Shown in pieces: positions 50,632 to 61,959 of a DNA stretch of 64,000 nucleotides (its first letter is position 1; each line of letters begins with the position of its first letter). The position numbers were made by a program, and so were the translations under genes. The stretch comes from Flaccisagitta enflata (lineage: Eukaryota > Chaetognatha > Sagittoidea > Aphragmophora): assembly GCA_965153355.1 (NCBI GenBank), contig OZ231126.1, forward strand, positions 88,164,001 through 88,228,000, in the 5' to 3' direction. Under the pieces are notes generated by a model that saw nothing but the letters and a program-made list of their open reading frames with translations, did not search any database and was not told the DNA's origin.

Positions 50632-51275
50632 TTGTTCTGTTCACGTAACCACCATCCGTTCAAACTACCGCCAGGTGGTTTTCAGTATTACTCTGGATTT
50701 TCCGCTTGTTTACACTCAATATGGACCTCCTGAACAAGAATCCAGCTTCAAAAAAATCTTTCTTGTGGCGCCTTTTGAAAAAAATCCAGAATTGATTGTT
50801 TTTTCTCTTATTTTGAAGTTAGAATTTTTAGGGTTGTTAGAAGATCTTTTTAGATAGCATATCTGAATTCCTGATAAAATTTCCTTTCATTTGATAGGTC
50901 GCACTATATATTTTTGAAAAGAAATAAAATTTTTAATTTCTAAGCCACCGTTACAAAATGTAACGGTGGCTATAAAATTGAAAATTTGATCTCTTTTTAA
51001 AAATATATAGTGCGACCTATCAAACGAAAGGAAATTTCATCAGGAATTCAAATATGCTATCTAAAAAGGTTTTCTAACAACCCTCTAAAATCTGGGTGCA
51101 ATATAGAATGAAAAATTATCAATTCTGGATTTTTTTCAAAAAGCGCCACAAGAAAGATTTCTTTGAAGCTGGATCCTAGTTCAGGAAGTCCATCCTGAGT
51201 AAATTCAAGCGGAAAATTCAGAGTAATACTAAAAACCGCCTGGCGGTAATTCGGATGGATGGTGTAACACAATCA
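50632..51275. repeat. Foldback element with about 310-bp arms
   Basis: Left arm 50632-50944 and right arm 50970-51275 are inverted copies, roughly 85-90% alike. They share 'ACCGCCAGGTGGTTTTCAGT' against 'ACTAAAAACCGCCTGGCGGT' and 'GATAGGTCGCACTATATATT' against 'AATATATAGTGCGACCTATC'. The centre is the palindrome CCACCGTTACA-AAA-TGTAACGGTGG, split 11-3-11, at 50945-50969. The weak frames over both arms are mirror images, so no gene is called. It lies in the intron between exons a and b. Confidence 0.85.
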
Positions 51276-52229
51276 GTCACTTAACGGCCTGGTTGTCGGT
51301 CGGTTGGACGGCAACAATTTAAGCTTTGTTGGTTTTCACCGCTTCGACCCAATCACGCAGAAGTTAAATTTTATGGTGAGGTTGCCTTATCAAAGAGATG
51401 TCGTAAATTAGAATAGAAGATATATAAATCCAAGTTGGGATCGCATAGCCATAGGTGCACCTTCTTTTTATAAAAAAATATATATAAAACGACGGTGTTA
51501 ATGACCTCTGATAAGTCTTTACTTGAGTACATCCATGAGTCATTGTGGATAGGTTGAAAGGGACACGGTTGAGATTTTCTGATACAATGATTGGAAACAT
51601 AAAAGGTTTTAATGTTAGGGACTTATCCATTTGTTGTCTTGATTGTGTAGTAATAGAACTTTGTTCAAACAGGCTCATTCATCCAAGCAACAGATAAATT
51701 AAAAATTCGGCTCTTAGGTTCTTTATGAATAAATTAAAACACAAAATCATTGACAATTTCATCATGTAACAACCACAGTAAGCCAACAACGTTGATGGCA
51801 AGGCTGGTTAACGGCATTATTGAACTCTCTAGATCTCTGGACCATCAGTTAAGTGCGTGATCCGTCCGTCTTTCATTGATGAAGTTTTTATTTTCTCTTT
51901 TTTAACTGTTTACAGATATAAAGTAAAGTCTGTACGTGTTTCCTTCCTCTCGCGCCTCAATGCGGGATACTTTTTTACGACTAATGCTCCTCGCAGGATC
52001 CTTTTTTTTTTAATAAGTTGAATTAATTTTCACTTCCAATTAACTTTTTTTTCTTCACGAAAATGTACATTCGAGTATGTGTACGTGGGTCGATCGCAGG
52101 TCAAAGGAGGTCAGAAAAGCGCAAATTGTTAACTAATTTAATTTAATTTCATTAAAGTTTAATCACCTTCGAGTCTAATCGAGTGAAAGAAGGCAACGTG
52201 AAAGGAAAATAGGAAAGTGAGTGAAAGAG

Positions 52230-52238
52230 GGAGTAGGA

Positions 52239-52278
<40 letters not shown>

Positions 52279-52566
52279 AGGAAAGACAGAAAGAATTAAA
52301 AATTGAGAGAAAGGTTGAAAAAATGAGAGATAAAAAGAAAGAATGAAAGAAAGAATGAGAATAAGAAAGAATGAAAGAAAGAAAGGAAACATGCAAAGAA
52401 GAAAGGAATGTATGAATGAATGAATGAATGAATGAATGAATGAATGAATGAATGAATAAATAAATGAATGCATGAATGAATGAATGAATGAATGAATGAA
52501 TGAATGAATGAATGAATGAATGAATGAATGAATGAATGAATGAATGAATGAATGAATGAATGAATG
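52230..52566. repeat. (GAAA)n and (GAAT)n arrays
   Basis: A GAAA block at 52236-52278 and a long GAAT/ATGA array at 52405-52566. Frames over it (FIHSFIHS, FLSFFLSF) are repeat translations. Confidence 0.95.
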
Positions 52567-52835
52567 CATGTCGGTTGTAAAGTGTTTATTGCGTCCACTT
52601 ACAATGCCGGTTAAAATTTGAAAGTGAATGTAATTAAATGATGAGTTAGTTGAACGGATCGGTTCTAAAAGAATATACCAGAAACATTCCCCACATGGCA
52701 TCACCAATAACTAACGATAAGAAATTGCTCTTCATAAAAGACTTAATAGATTTCCATCTTTTTCTTCTTTTATTGACGAATTTCATCCTCCGCTTGAAGT
52801 TAATGTTGGTTAATGAAATTAAACCATTTCTTTTT

Positions 52836-52957
52836 AGGTGCGACAAAGCACCTCTATAACTGGCTCTGTCCGTCGGTCGGTCTGTTGGTCTGTCTGTCTG
52901 TAACGCATTCGTTCGACGATCAACACGTCGCACCTTATTGGCCTACTTGGCCTTGTT
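52836..52957 (-). mobile_element. F1 element, AGGTGC-stem subfamily, 122 bp
   Basis: Hairpin AGGTGC-GACAAA-GCACCT (52836-52853), CTATAACTGGCTCTGTCCG, a GTCGGTCGGTCTG tract and GTAACGCATTCGTTCGACGA. The distal GTCGCACCTTATTGGCC and ACTTGGCCTTGTT end it. The distal GTCGCACCT (52927-52935) is an exact reverse complement of outer arm plus loop AGGTGCGAC. It is the smallest complete F1 copy here. Confidence 0.85.
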
Positions 52958-53699
52958 CTTTTTGACTGCGGTTGTCGAAATTGGAAGGTCAAGATCTAGA
53001 TTGAATCAATGGGAGATCGCAGGGAAAGATTATGAAAGTATTAATCACATCATAGTCAAGCTTTTGATAAAAAGATACTCATATCACTCTTAGAGACAGT
53101 TTTGAATGATCTCATCGTCCACCGGGCTGAAATAGGCTTACTAAATTCTCGATTTTCTTGTTCCTCTTTTCTTTCCATTCTGGGGAGCTCTCACTGTCAA
53201 TTACTATGAGAATTTCAAAATCTTTACCATGCTATCCTTAAAGACTAGATTCCAGTAAATTCCTTTTTCATTGATAAATTGAAGTAAAGAAATATCTTGG
53301 TTACATTCTATTGTCAAGTATCGAGGGGTATTAGTTAGCAAACATTGATTCATGAACATGAAAGGTGGGGGTATAGTGAAAGTGCACTTGAAATTCGAAG
53401 CCACCCAAAAAGAGAAGACGGACGGACAAACCAAACATCCCACGCAGGTACATCGACGGACAGAATGACACGCAAATCAGCTGAGTCAATATTGAGAGTG
53501 TCAACAAAATTCAAACATGAAAATCGAATGATAAGCCTTTAAATTTGACTGGATTAGGCGGCGAAGAAATCTGATGCCTCAAAGATTATGTTTTACTGAA
53601 TCCTTTGCTTTATTTGAAATATTTATTCTTTTGTGTGTGATCTTGTTCCTTATTGGTTCGTCAGGTGCTTCTTCGCGGGCATCTGTGGATTTTTTTCGT

Positions 53700-53870
53700 T
53701 TCAGTCACGTGCACGCGACAAAAAAAGCTAATATTCGATCGATCCTTCCGTCCGTCAAAATTCGGTGATTTTCTCTCTGTTCGTTCATTCATCGGTCTGT
53801 TCATCCGTTCTTCCGTCCGTTCGTCCATCCTTCCTTCCACGAGTCGAAAACGCGCATTTCCGCTGCCGCC
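53700..53870. other. F1-derived fragment in intron
   Basis: GTCACGTGCACGCGAC (53704-53719) and later GTCCGTTCGTCCATCC tetranucleotides with 'AAAACGCGCATTTCCGC'. The latter resembles 38020-38060 in reverse complement. Degenerate; no clear ends. Confidence 0.45.
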
Positions 53871-53939
53871 CCCCTCCCGGTCGGAATTGAAAGTTTTGTA
53901 TTACTTGTTTAAGTGATTGTTGTCGTTGTTGTTGTTCAG

Positions 53940-54016
53940 GTGTTTTCGTGGCATCTGTTGAGGAAAAATCCAATGCAGCGTTGGCGGGCATCGTCGTCGG
54001 AGATCAACTCCTTGAA
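53940..54016 (+). CDS. PDZ-scaffold gene, exon b (middle of first PDZ)
   Basis: A 77-bp exon with acceptor GTTGTTGTTCAG|GT and donor CTTGAA|GTGAGT. It enters in phase 1 and leaves in phase 0. It encodes 'GVFVASVEEKSNAALAG' and 'IVVGDQLLE', i.e. beta-2/beta-3, helix A and beta-4 with the diagnostic GDQLLE motif. It is joined upstream to exon a (NNQ|GVFV) and downstream to exon c (GDQLLE|VCSINM) without frame loss. The 3' end of this exon is also duplicated downstream (about 54345-54408), beyond a long (TTG)n intronic array. That copy has lost its GT donor. Confidence 0.87.
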
Positions 54017-54021
54017 GTGAG

Positions 54022-54345
<324 letters not shown>

Positions 54346-54408
54346 GTTGTTGCTGTTGCGTTGGGGGGCATCGTTGCTGGAGATCAACTCCTCGGAGATA
54401 GTCATTTT
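54346..54408 (+). repeat. Degenerate copy of exon b 3' edge
   Basis: GTTGCGTTGGGGGGCATCGT, TGCTGGAGATCAACTCCTC and GGAGATAGTCATTT match exon b and its donor flank (GCGTTGGCGGGCATCGTCGT, GGAGATCAACTCCTTGAAGT, GAGTCATTT). The donor GTGAGT has become ATAGTC. Confidence 0.85.
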
Positions 54409-54439
54409 TCAGATATACTGATTTATTGGTGCAAATGTA

Positions 54440-54565
54440 CGATCATCTGTGATCTTTTGTTTTTAAGACTTTTTAAGCAGTTTTCTAAATTAGGGTGAGG
54501 GGTGGGTTTAGGGTTAGGGTCAGGGTTGAGGATAGTTTAAGGGTTAGGGTTAGCTTTATGGCTAA
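54440..54565. repeat. Interstitial telomere-like tract
   Basis: TTAGGGTGAGGGGTGGGTTT, AGGGTTAGGGTCAGGG and related units. The left flank (GATCTTTTGTTTTTAAGACT, TTTTAAGCAGTTTTCT) resembles the left flank of the similar tract at 62009-62092. Both may therefore be copies of one dispersed element rather than independent telomere insertions. Confidence 0.75.
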
Positions 54566-54687
54566 GGGTTGGGTGGGTTTTATCTATTAAACACATGGTT
54601 AACACATGGTTAACACATGGTTACCACTTACCAGTAAGGAAACTGTTTCCCACTTCTTTAGAGATTTGGTAGATTTGGTAGATTTTT

Positions 54688-54876
54688 TAGTCGCGTGCAC
54701 GCGACTCTACACCCGCTTTGTCCGTCCGTCCGTTGATCTGTCCGTCTGTCACACTTTTACCTTTTTTTATCTATTTTATTTCCTGAAGTCATTTACTAAG
54801 AGTATACCAAGTCATTCTAAGTCATTCTAAGTCATTATGTAAGTCTCGCACGCGACTTAGAGGTGTTGGCCTTGTT
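54688..54876 (-). mobile_element. F1 element in intron, perfect palindrome
   Basis: AGTCGCGTGCACGCGACT (54689-54706), CTACACCCGCTTTGTCCG, GTCCGTCCGTTGATCTGTCC, AAGTCATTCT repeats, TCTCGCACGCGACTTAGAGG and TGTTGGCCTTGTT. Closest to 30205-30399. It lies 47 bases upstream of exon c. Confidence 0.85.
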
Positions 54877-54923
54877 TTATCACTAAATGCTTTTGAAACG
54901 TGTTGTTCATTTGTTATTGTCAG

Positions 54924-55050
54924 GTATGCTCGATCAACATGCGAAGCGCGTCTTACCAACTGGCAGCGAGTGTTTTACGACGAGTCGGGGATGACGTTGC
55001 TGTCAATATCAGAGTACAGTACAACCCCAAAGGATATGCTGCTATCAAAG
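54924..55050 (+). CDS. PDZ-scaffold gene, exon c (end of first PDZ)
   Basis: A 127-bp exon with acceptor TTGTTATTGTCAG|GT and donor ATCAAAG|GTTTGG (weak beyond GT). It enters in phase 0 and leaves in phase 1. It encodes 'VCSINMRSASYQLAASVL' and 'RRVGDDVAVNIRVQYNPKG', i.e. beta-5, helix B and beta-6. It closes the first PDZ domain with 'VQYNP', an ending also seen in the second PDZ here and in DLG5 PDZ domains as I recall them. A long (GA)n array starts 14 bases after the donor. Confidence 0.87.
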
Positions 55051-55063
55051 GTTTGGATATATG

Positions 55064-55079
55064 AGAGAGAGAGAGAGAG

Positions 55080-55168
<89 letters not shown>

Positions 55169-55185
55169 GAGAGAGAGAGAGAATA
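55064..55185. repeat. (GA)n array directly after exon c
   Basis: Nearly pure dinucleotide run in the 4.3-kb intron. In RNA it is complementary to the (CU)n tract upstream of exon a. Confidence 0.95.
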
Positions 55186-55999
<814 letters not shown>

Positions 56000-56057
56000 G
56001 ACAGACAGACAGACAGACACAGATAGTCAAAATATCAGAGAGTATGTAATGAATTAT

Positions 56058-56340
56058 ATGTGAAATGGACAACATTACTACCAAACCAAACTAAAATAAG
56101 GACAACAGCCTGGTGTTTAATCGCGACCCTTCACAACGGGGGAATCCCCTTAGTGAGACGATTTTTTTCCCTTAAGTGAGACACCAAAAAATTCCCTCCA
56201 GTGAGACCAAAAAAAGTGTCTCACTTGAGGGAAAAAAATGTAGTCTCACTGGAGGGAATTTTTTCTCACTGAAATTCCCTCTAGTGAGACAAAAAAGGAG
56301 GAAAGTGGAGGAAATTCCCCCCAGTGAGACGACCCAAAGG
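56058..56340. repeat. GTCTCACT inverted-repeat cluster with duplicated flank
   Basis: ATGTGAAATGGACAACATTA and CTACCAAACCAAACTAAAAT (56068-56101) recur at 59166-59210. Then TCTCACTTGAGGG/CCCTTAAGTGAGA and TCTCACTGGAGGGAATTTTT/CCCTCCAGTGAGA motifs alternate in both orientations. This is related to the palindrome at 58530-58680. Confidence 0.75.
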
Positions 56341-56566
56341 AAATAGCAGATACTCATAACAGGAGTCTCCCTCTTTCCATTTACAACAAGATAGCGACAG
56401 TCGTGTGCTCATTTTTGCAACTAAACATCTTCCCTCACCTATTCCTCCCATCCACCCCTCCTACCATTTCAACCTACCTTACATCCATTCCCTACTTGGT
56501 TACGACCTTCCTTCCTTCCTTCTTTTTTTTCTATTGTTCCTCCTTTTCTTCATTCCTTCCTTCCTT

Positions 56567-57112
56567 CTGGACCGATGACCTATGCTTTCACATTTGATCC
56601 GATGGACGCATTTGTTAATTCCTTCTTGCCATTTCTCTCTTTCTGCTTTCCTTCCTTCCTTCTTTCCTTTCAATCCTACCCTCCTCTCTTTTTCAGCAGC
56701 GACCTTAAAAAGCTGATTTACTGTAGCAAACAAAGGTGAATTTCCATATATCTGTCCGTCCATCCAAAATCACCCCTTTCATGCTTGTAGTAAGCCATCT
56801 CTTGTCTAAAATTTGCCCTCTCAAGCCTCTAATCTGACCTTTCTGTCTTCAATCTCGCCTTCAGATTACCCTCTCAGGCCTCGAATCTGCCCTCATGCAT
56901 CATATTAGCCCTCTTATGTGTCTTCAAGTCAGCCTCTGGATGCCTCATATTTGCCCTGTAAGAAATCAAAATAGTCCCCCATAATGCACTCTTAGGAAGT
57001 CTGGTAATTCCCCCCTGTGTCTTAAAGGACATAAGTCCTTTGGGGCCGCTGCCCTGCTCTCACTCAATTTCTGCAGCTCATCACTCAAAGCAGGGCATCT
57101 GGTGCCGCTGAA
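56567..57112. mobile_element. F2-derived region
   Basis: ACCGATGACCTATGCTTTCA (56570-56589) resembles an F2 left end. CTCAAGCCTCTAATCTGACC-type units lie at 56817-56960. An F2 right end (CCCCCTGTGTCTTAAAGGAC, TTTGGGGCCGCTGCC) ends at about 57053, followed by the GCCCTGCT...AGCAGGGC hairpin pair. The middle is C/T-rich and unrelated. Confidence 0.55.
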
Positions 57113-57119
57113 CATGTTC

Positions 57120-57400
57120 AATCAGTGGATGACAAGTTTCCATTGCTCCCTTCCTTCTCCCAATTCCTCCCTTTCTTCTTTCTTCTTACCTTCAATTCCT
57201 ACCTTCCTTCCCTCCTCCCATTCCTCCCTTCTTATCTTACCTCCATTCCGCCCTCCCTTTCTTTTATTCATTCTTTCCTTCCTTCCTTCTTTCCTTCCCT
57301 TCCTTCATTCTATCCTTTCAATTCCTCCCTTCTTTCCATTTTTTCCTTCCTTTCTTTCTTCCTTCTTTCCTTCAATTCCCACCTTTCTTCCTCCCTTTTT
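57120..57400. repeat. Pyrimidine-rich CCTT-type tract
   Basis: Irregular TTCCTTCC and TTCTTTCC units. Phe/Leu/Pro-rich frames are artefacts. Confidence 0.85.
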
Positions 57401-57523
57401 ACTTTTTCGGCGTTTTTTAGCTTTTTGAGCATACGACTCCTGCCCAGATGCCCTAGTGACCTTCTCCAGCACTGCTCCTGCCCACCCGCACGCAACTAGG
57501 GTAGCCGTGTATCCAGCCTTGTT
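57396..57523 (-). mobile_element. F1 distal half
   Basis: TTTACTTTTTCGGCGTTTTT, ACTCCTGCCCAGATGCCCTA, CTGCCCACCCGCACGCAACT and GTATCCAGCCTTGTT. Its far-end CGCAACT belongs to the AGTTGC-stem subfamily. The hairpin side is replaced by the pyrimidine tract. Confidence 0.7.
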
Positions 57524-57984
57524 TTTTCTTTGCCTTAAAACAGATTGAATTGTCCACAATTTGATAGTATTTGAGATAGACGGACAGACAAATAGAGGAA
57601 AATGACTGACCAACCAACCAACATAGCGTAAAGTCGTATGCATTCCAGTGAAAATGCGAAGAATCATCATTGTATAAAAATTTAAAGAAAGCCCCATCGA
57701 GAGCGCTGTAGTATCATTTGAAAAAAAAACATCAGGTAGCTACTCTGGTTGTTTTCTTTAGGAGCAATAAAGTGATTAGCATGTTAAGCCCATGGAGAGG
57801 TTAACCCAATTCTAGATTCCTCATGAAAGAGACAATCGATTTCCCAATAAAGGTGTCGGCCTTGTGACTGAAAAAAAAAGAAAATATCCCCAAAAAAGCG
57901 GCAATCATCAACATCCAAGATTTGCAATTACTATTCTCCTTTTTTGCCTTTTTTGGGCAGTGGCGAAATGGCTATTGACCTACA

Positions 57985-58112
57985 CTATCTTCTTCTTCTT
58001 CTTTTTCTTTTTCCTTTTCTTTTTCTTTTTCCTTTTCTTTTTCTTTTTCTTCTTCTCCTCCATCTTCTTCTTCTTCTTCTTCTTCTTCTTCTTCTTCTTC
58101 TTCTTCTTCCAA
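57985..58112. repeat. (TTC)n / TTTTTC array
   Basis: TTCTTTTTCC units followed by pure (TTC)n. Confidence 0.9.
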
Positions 58113-58401
58113 CCCCCCCTCTTTGCCGCTTCATAGTCTTGATGCTGAAATCACAGTTTGGCATTCTAAACAGGTATCGGCGACCATCCAGATGGATAAT
58201 GAGAAGTTAATGAGGTAGTGAGGGGTCATCCAATGTCTTACTCCGAATCTTTTCCCTACCCGATTATTGTCACTCGATCCTCACCTTTTTCTCTCTCATA
58301 CCTGGCTCGAAATTTAATCCCTAATCCATTCTTGACACTGGGTTCACATCTTTTGCTCTCACTCGCTGAAATTCTTTTACATTTCACTCTCACTTTCTAT
58401 T

Positions 58402-58470
<69 letters not shown>
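58402..58470. repeat. (CT)n array
   Basis: Pure dinucleotide run ending directly before the palindromic GTGAG cluster. Confidence 0.95.
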
Positions 58471-58473
<3 letters not shown>

Positions 58474-58527
58474 TTTTCTTCTTTCTTTCTTTTTTCTCTT
58501 TCCTTTTTCTCTTTCCTTTTTTCCTTT

Positions 58528-58690
58528 CTCACTAAAGGGAAAAATTAGTCTCACTAAAGGGAAAAATGGTAGTCTCACTGGAGGGAATTTTTTCTCACTA
58601 AAATTCCCTTCAGTGAGATTTTTTTTTGTCTCACTAAAGGGAATTTTAGTGAGAAAAAATTCCCTCCAGTGAGAAAGTCGCACTAAGGGT
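58528..58690. repeat. 46-bp-arm palindrome (TCTCACT...AGTGAGA)
   Basis: Left arm 58573-58618 and right arm 58629-58674 are inverted copies with a single mismatch in 46 bases, separated by 10 bases. Each arm is itself built from TCTCACT and AGTGAGA motifs around AATTTT. Extra single motifs flank it on the left. A strong hairpin is expected in single-stranded DNA or RNA. Confidence 0.9.
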
Positions 58691-59360
58691 ACCCACCCTT
58701 CACAACTATCCTTTTAATAAGCAAAAATCCACTTCGAACCTTAACAAAGAGCTGCTCAATAGAAACATATCAACTGAAAGAAAAATCCACAATTGTCAGC
58801 TATTTTTGCCATGTGCCAGTGACAAGAAAGAGTACCAGATAAGTGTGTTGAACTGTGCCCCAGATTCCTCACACCTATCTGATCTTTCCACTGTAAAAAG
58901 CTCATAACACCCACGACCTTAAATTAAGATCTTTCTCACTAATTGAATACATTCCACCAAGTGACTCCGAGTCAACCCCAAATTCTGAGGTTCATAGTAC
59001 TCATATCCCAATTGTAAGACAAACATATTACTAAAGAATAAGTTAGTTATCAAAAGACAAATGAGTTATCAAAGGCAATGTTGTAAAAAAACATACCATA
59101 GAGGCTAGAATCGAGAGTCAACCAATTGGGACCGCCGGCATTCTAAACCAAAGTACTAGATCATATGTGAAATGGACAACATTACTACCAAACCAAACTA
59201 AAATAAGGACAAGAGCCTTAGGAGAATTATATCAAATGAATGATATAAATCATATGAATTATATAAATTGTACAAAGATAGAAGAAAGGAAGAAACTAAA
59301 TAGAAGAATCTAACAAATTCTATCCCTCTCCTATCCATCCTCTGTCAAAAAAACCCACAG
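58691..59360. other. Intron end, with flank duplication at 59166-59215
   Basis: Mostly unique AT-rich sequence leading to the acceptor of exon d. 59166-59215 duplicates 56068-56112 almost exactly. Confidence 0.6.
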
Positions 59361-59821
59361 AAGACAGTGAAAAGAGCGTTTCATCCCCAACTTCACCGAC
59401 GTCGTCTCTCCGTCATCAAAATCAAGGATCGCCGGTACGCCCTGCCTACGGTACTTCCGGCGTCACATCTGCGAGCGCAGGAGGAGGAGGAGGAGGAGCA
59501 ACCTCATTTCCGGTGACGTCGAAATCCTCGTCTTCATCGCCGGTGTCATCGAGCGGTTTGACGTCGGCGGCCATAGGCAAATCTCGTTGGTTGACGATCG
59601 ACAAAAGATCGGCGCCGGGAGAAAACGTCGGCATCAAAGTCGCCGGCGGCAATCTCATCGGCATCTTCGTCAAGGAAATTCTGACCGGAAGCCCCGCCGC
59701 GGAAGCCGTGTCATCAGCGGCGACGGCGGCAGCGGCGGCGGGGTCATCTTCCGCATCCGCGTCCACGTCCGCTGGAGGAACGGATGAAGGCGATGAAGCC
59801 AAATTGAAAGTCGGAGATCAG
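59361..59821 (+). CDS. PDZ-scaffold gene, exon d (linker and start of second PDZ)
   Basis: A 461-bp exon with acceptor AAAAACCCACAG|AA and donor GGAGATCAG|GTTGGA. It enters in phase 1 and leaves in phase 0, fitting exon c. The first roughly 80 residues are a low-complexity Ser/Pro/Gly linker (SPTSPTSSLRHQNQGSP, SASAGGGGGGATS, SKSSSSSPVSSS). A PDZ start follows: 'RWLTIDKRSAPGENVGIKVA', 'GGNLIGIFVKEIL', 'TGSPAA'. About 37 residues of Ala/Ser/Thr/Asp-rich sequence come next, before 'LKVGDQ', an unusually long insertion in a PDZ fold. Codons are strikingly CG-rich (TCG, GCG, GCC, ACG) compared with the AT-rich introns. 'GGNLIGIFV...SPA' recalls DLG5 PDZ4. An Ala-rich frame on the minus strand is its shadow. 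Confidence 0.85.
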
Positions 59822-59825
59822 GTTG

Positions 59826-59965
<140 letters not shown>

Positions 59966-60284
59966 GACAGAGACAGAGACAGAGACAGACAGATAGACAT
60001 ACAGACCGGCGACGAGACAGAGTCACAATCACGCAGGCACACACACGTACACACCAACGTAGACTCTAAAAAAAGCAACAGAGTAGTTAAAAAGAAAGTG
60101 GGGGATGAAAGGAGGGAAAGGCAGATAGAAAGAGAGAAAGAAAGAAAGAGATACATTCATTTTCTTCCCTATTTTTCGAGCAATGACGCTCTTCTTCAGG
60201 GACGGTAACCTGATAAGTACAACACAATTTTTCATGATTACAAGATGATCCAAAATGTATCAAACCCCCTCTTAAGTAACGGCG

Positions 60285-60656
<372 letters not shown>

Positions 60657-61187
60657 TTTCGTCTCTAAATTCCTTCACGAAAGTCTGAGGGGGAAAACGA
60701 GTTTTTAGCAGCGAATGTCCTATATTTCAATTAGGGCTGACATTAAAGACCCAAAATTGTAGGTCGCTCTTCGATAAGAAATCTTAATTTTCAATTTTCT
60801 TTGTCAAATCGTCACGGCTGTCTGATGTATATGTGTGTGCGTGTGTTTTTCGTCTTGCGGCATGTACGCCACCTGCAGGAACCAGAAAGCCCGCTGATAT
60901 TTTCACTAACGATCATTTCCTTTCATGGTAATTAATCTAGATTTGGCCCACTCAATTTCATCAATTTCAATTGTCCCATGAGGGAGTGTGTGAAGTGAGT
61001 GGCTTTCTCATTTCACTCCCAGTTTCTGACAGTATCAATTTTGTATTTTTCTTATCAATCGATCGTTCGGTTTATCGGTCAGTTGTTCCGCCATGAACTT
61101 AGTAAAATTGGCGTTAACGATCAGTTTAAAGAGTCGATCTACCAATCAATCATTCAATTCGAGATGTGAATTCGATTTTTTTTCCAG
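60657..61187. other. Intron sequence before exon e
   Basis: No repeat or gene seen. It ends with the polypyrimidine stretch TTTTTTTTCCAG. Confidence 0.5.
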
Positions 61188-61310
61188 ATCATGGAAGCCA
61201 ACGATTTTGAGTTCCGCGACATTACGGCAGAAACGGCGGCGATCGTTTTGGCCCGATCAGCTGACTCGATGAAGCTACGAGTCCAGTACAATCCGGCCAA
61301 GTTCAATCAG
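61188..61310 (+). CDS. PDZ-scaffold gene, exon e (end of second PDZ)
   Basis: A 123-bp exon, 41 codons, phase 0 at both ends. Acceptor TTTTTTTCCAG|AT, donor TTCAATCAG|GTAACA. It encodes 'IMEANDFEFRDITAETAA', 'IVLARSADSMKLRVQ' and 'YNPAKFNQ', completing KVGDQ|IMEAN of exon d: beta-4/5, helix B and beta-6. Its last 63 bases plus 17 intron bases form the unit of the 80-bp tandem array that follows. The array offers many alternative donors. Using the next one adds GTAACAGCC... and meets an in-frame TGA at 61350-61352. The first donor is therefore the likely real one, and downstream donors would give truncated products. Downstream exons lie beyond the window. Confidence 0.87.
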
Positions 61311-61959
61311 GTAACAGCCTCTTCTATTTGGCCCGATCAGCTGACTCGATGAAGCTACGAGTCCAGTACAATCCGGCCAAGTTCAATCAGGTAACAGCCT
61401 CTTCTATTTGGCCCGATCAGCTGACTCGATGAAGCTACGAGTCCAGTACAATCCAGCCAAGTTCAATCAGGTAAAAGCCTCTTCTATTTGGCCTGATCAG
61501 CTGACTCGATGAAGCTACGAGTCCAGTACAATCCGGCCAAGTTCAATCAGGTAAAAGCCTCTTCTATTTGGCCCGATCAGCTGACTCGATGAAGCTACGA
61601 GTCCAGTACAATCCAGCCAAGTTCAATCAGGTAAAAGCCTCTTCTATTTGGCCTGATCAGCTGACTCGATGAAGCTACGAGTCCAGTACAATCCGGCCAA
61701 GTTCAATCAGGTAAAAGCCTCTTCTATTTGGCCCGATCAGCTGACTCGATTAAGCTACGAGTCCAGTACAATCCAGCCAAGTTCAATCAGGTAAAAGCCT
61801 CTTCTATTTGGCCCGATCAGCTGACTCGATTAAGCTACCAGTCCAGTAGAATCCAAGTTCAATCAGGTAAAAGCCTCTTCTATTTGGCCTGATCAGCTAA
61901 CTCGGTCAAGCTTCCAGGCCAGTACAATCCAGCCAAGTTCAATCAGGTAAAAGCCTCGG
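61311..61959 (+). repeat. 80-bp exon-edge tandem array, block 1 (8 copies)
   Basis: Each unit holds the last 63 bases of exon e (TTGGCCCGATCAGCTGACTC ... AAGTTCAATCAG) plus GTAAAAGCCTCTTCTAT. Donors recur at 61391, 61471, 61551, 61631, 61711, 61791, 61867 (unit short by 4) and 61947. Identity to the exon is about 95% in the first units. Confidence 0.95.

Noticed and set aside
50551-51272. Two similar 60-70-codon frames on opposite strands
   Set aside because: They are the two arms of one foldback element, so the similarity is DNA-level.
54494-54565. True chromosome end
   Set aside because: The TTAGGG-like units are degenerate, short and lie inside an intron with exons on both sides.
59446-59802. 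Minus-strand Ala/Pro/Asp-rich frame
   Set aside because: Shadow of the CG-rich exon d; no independent features.
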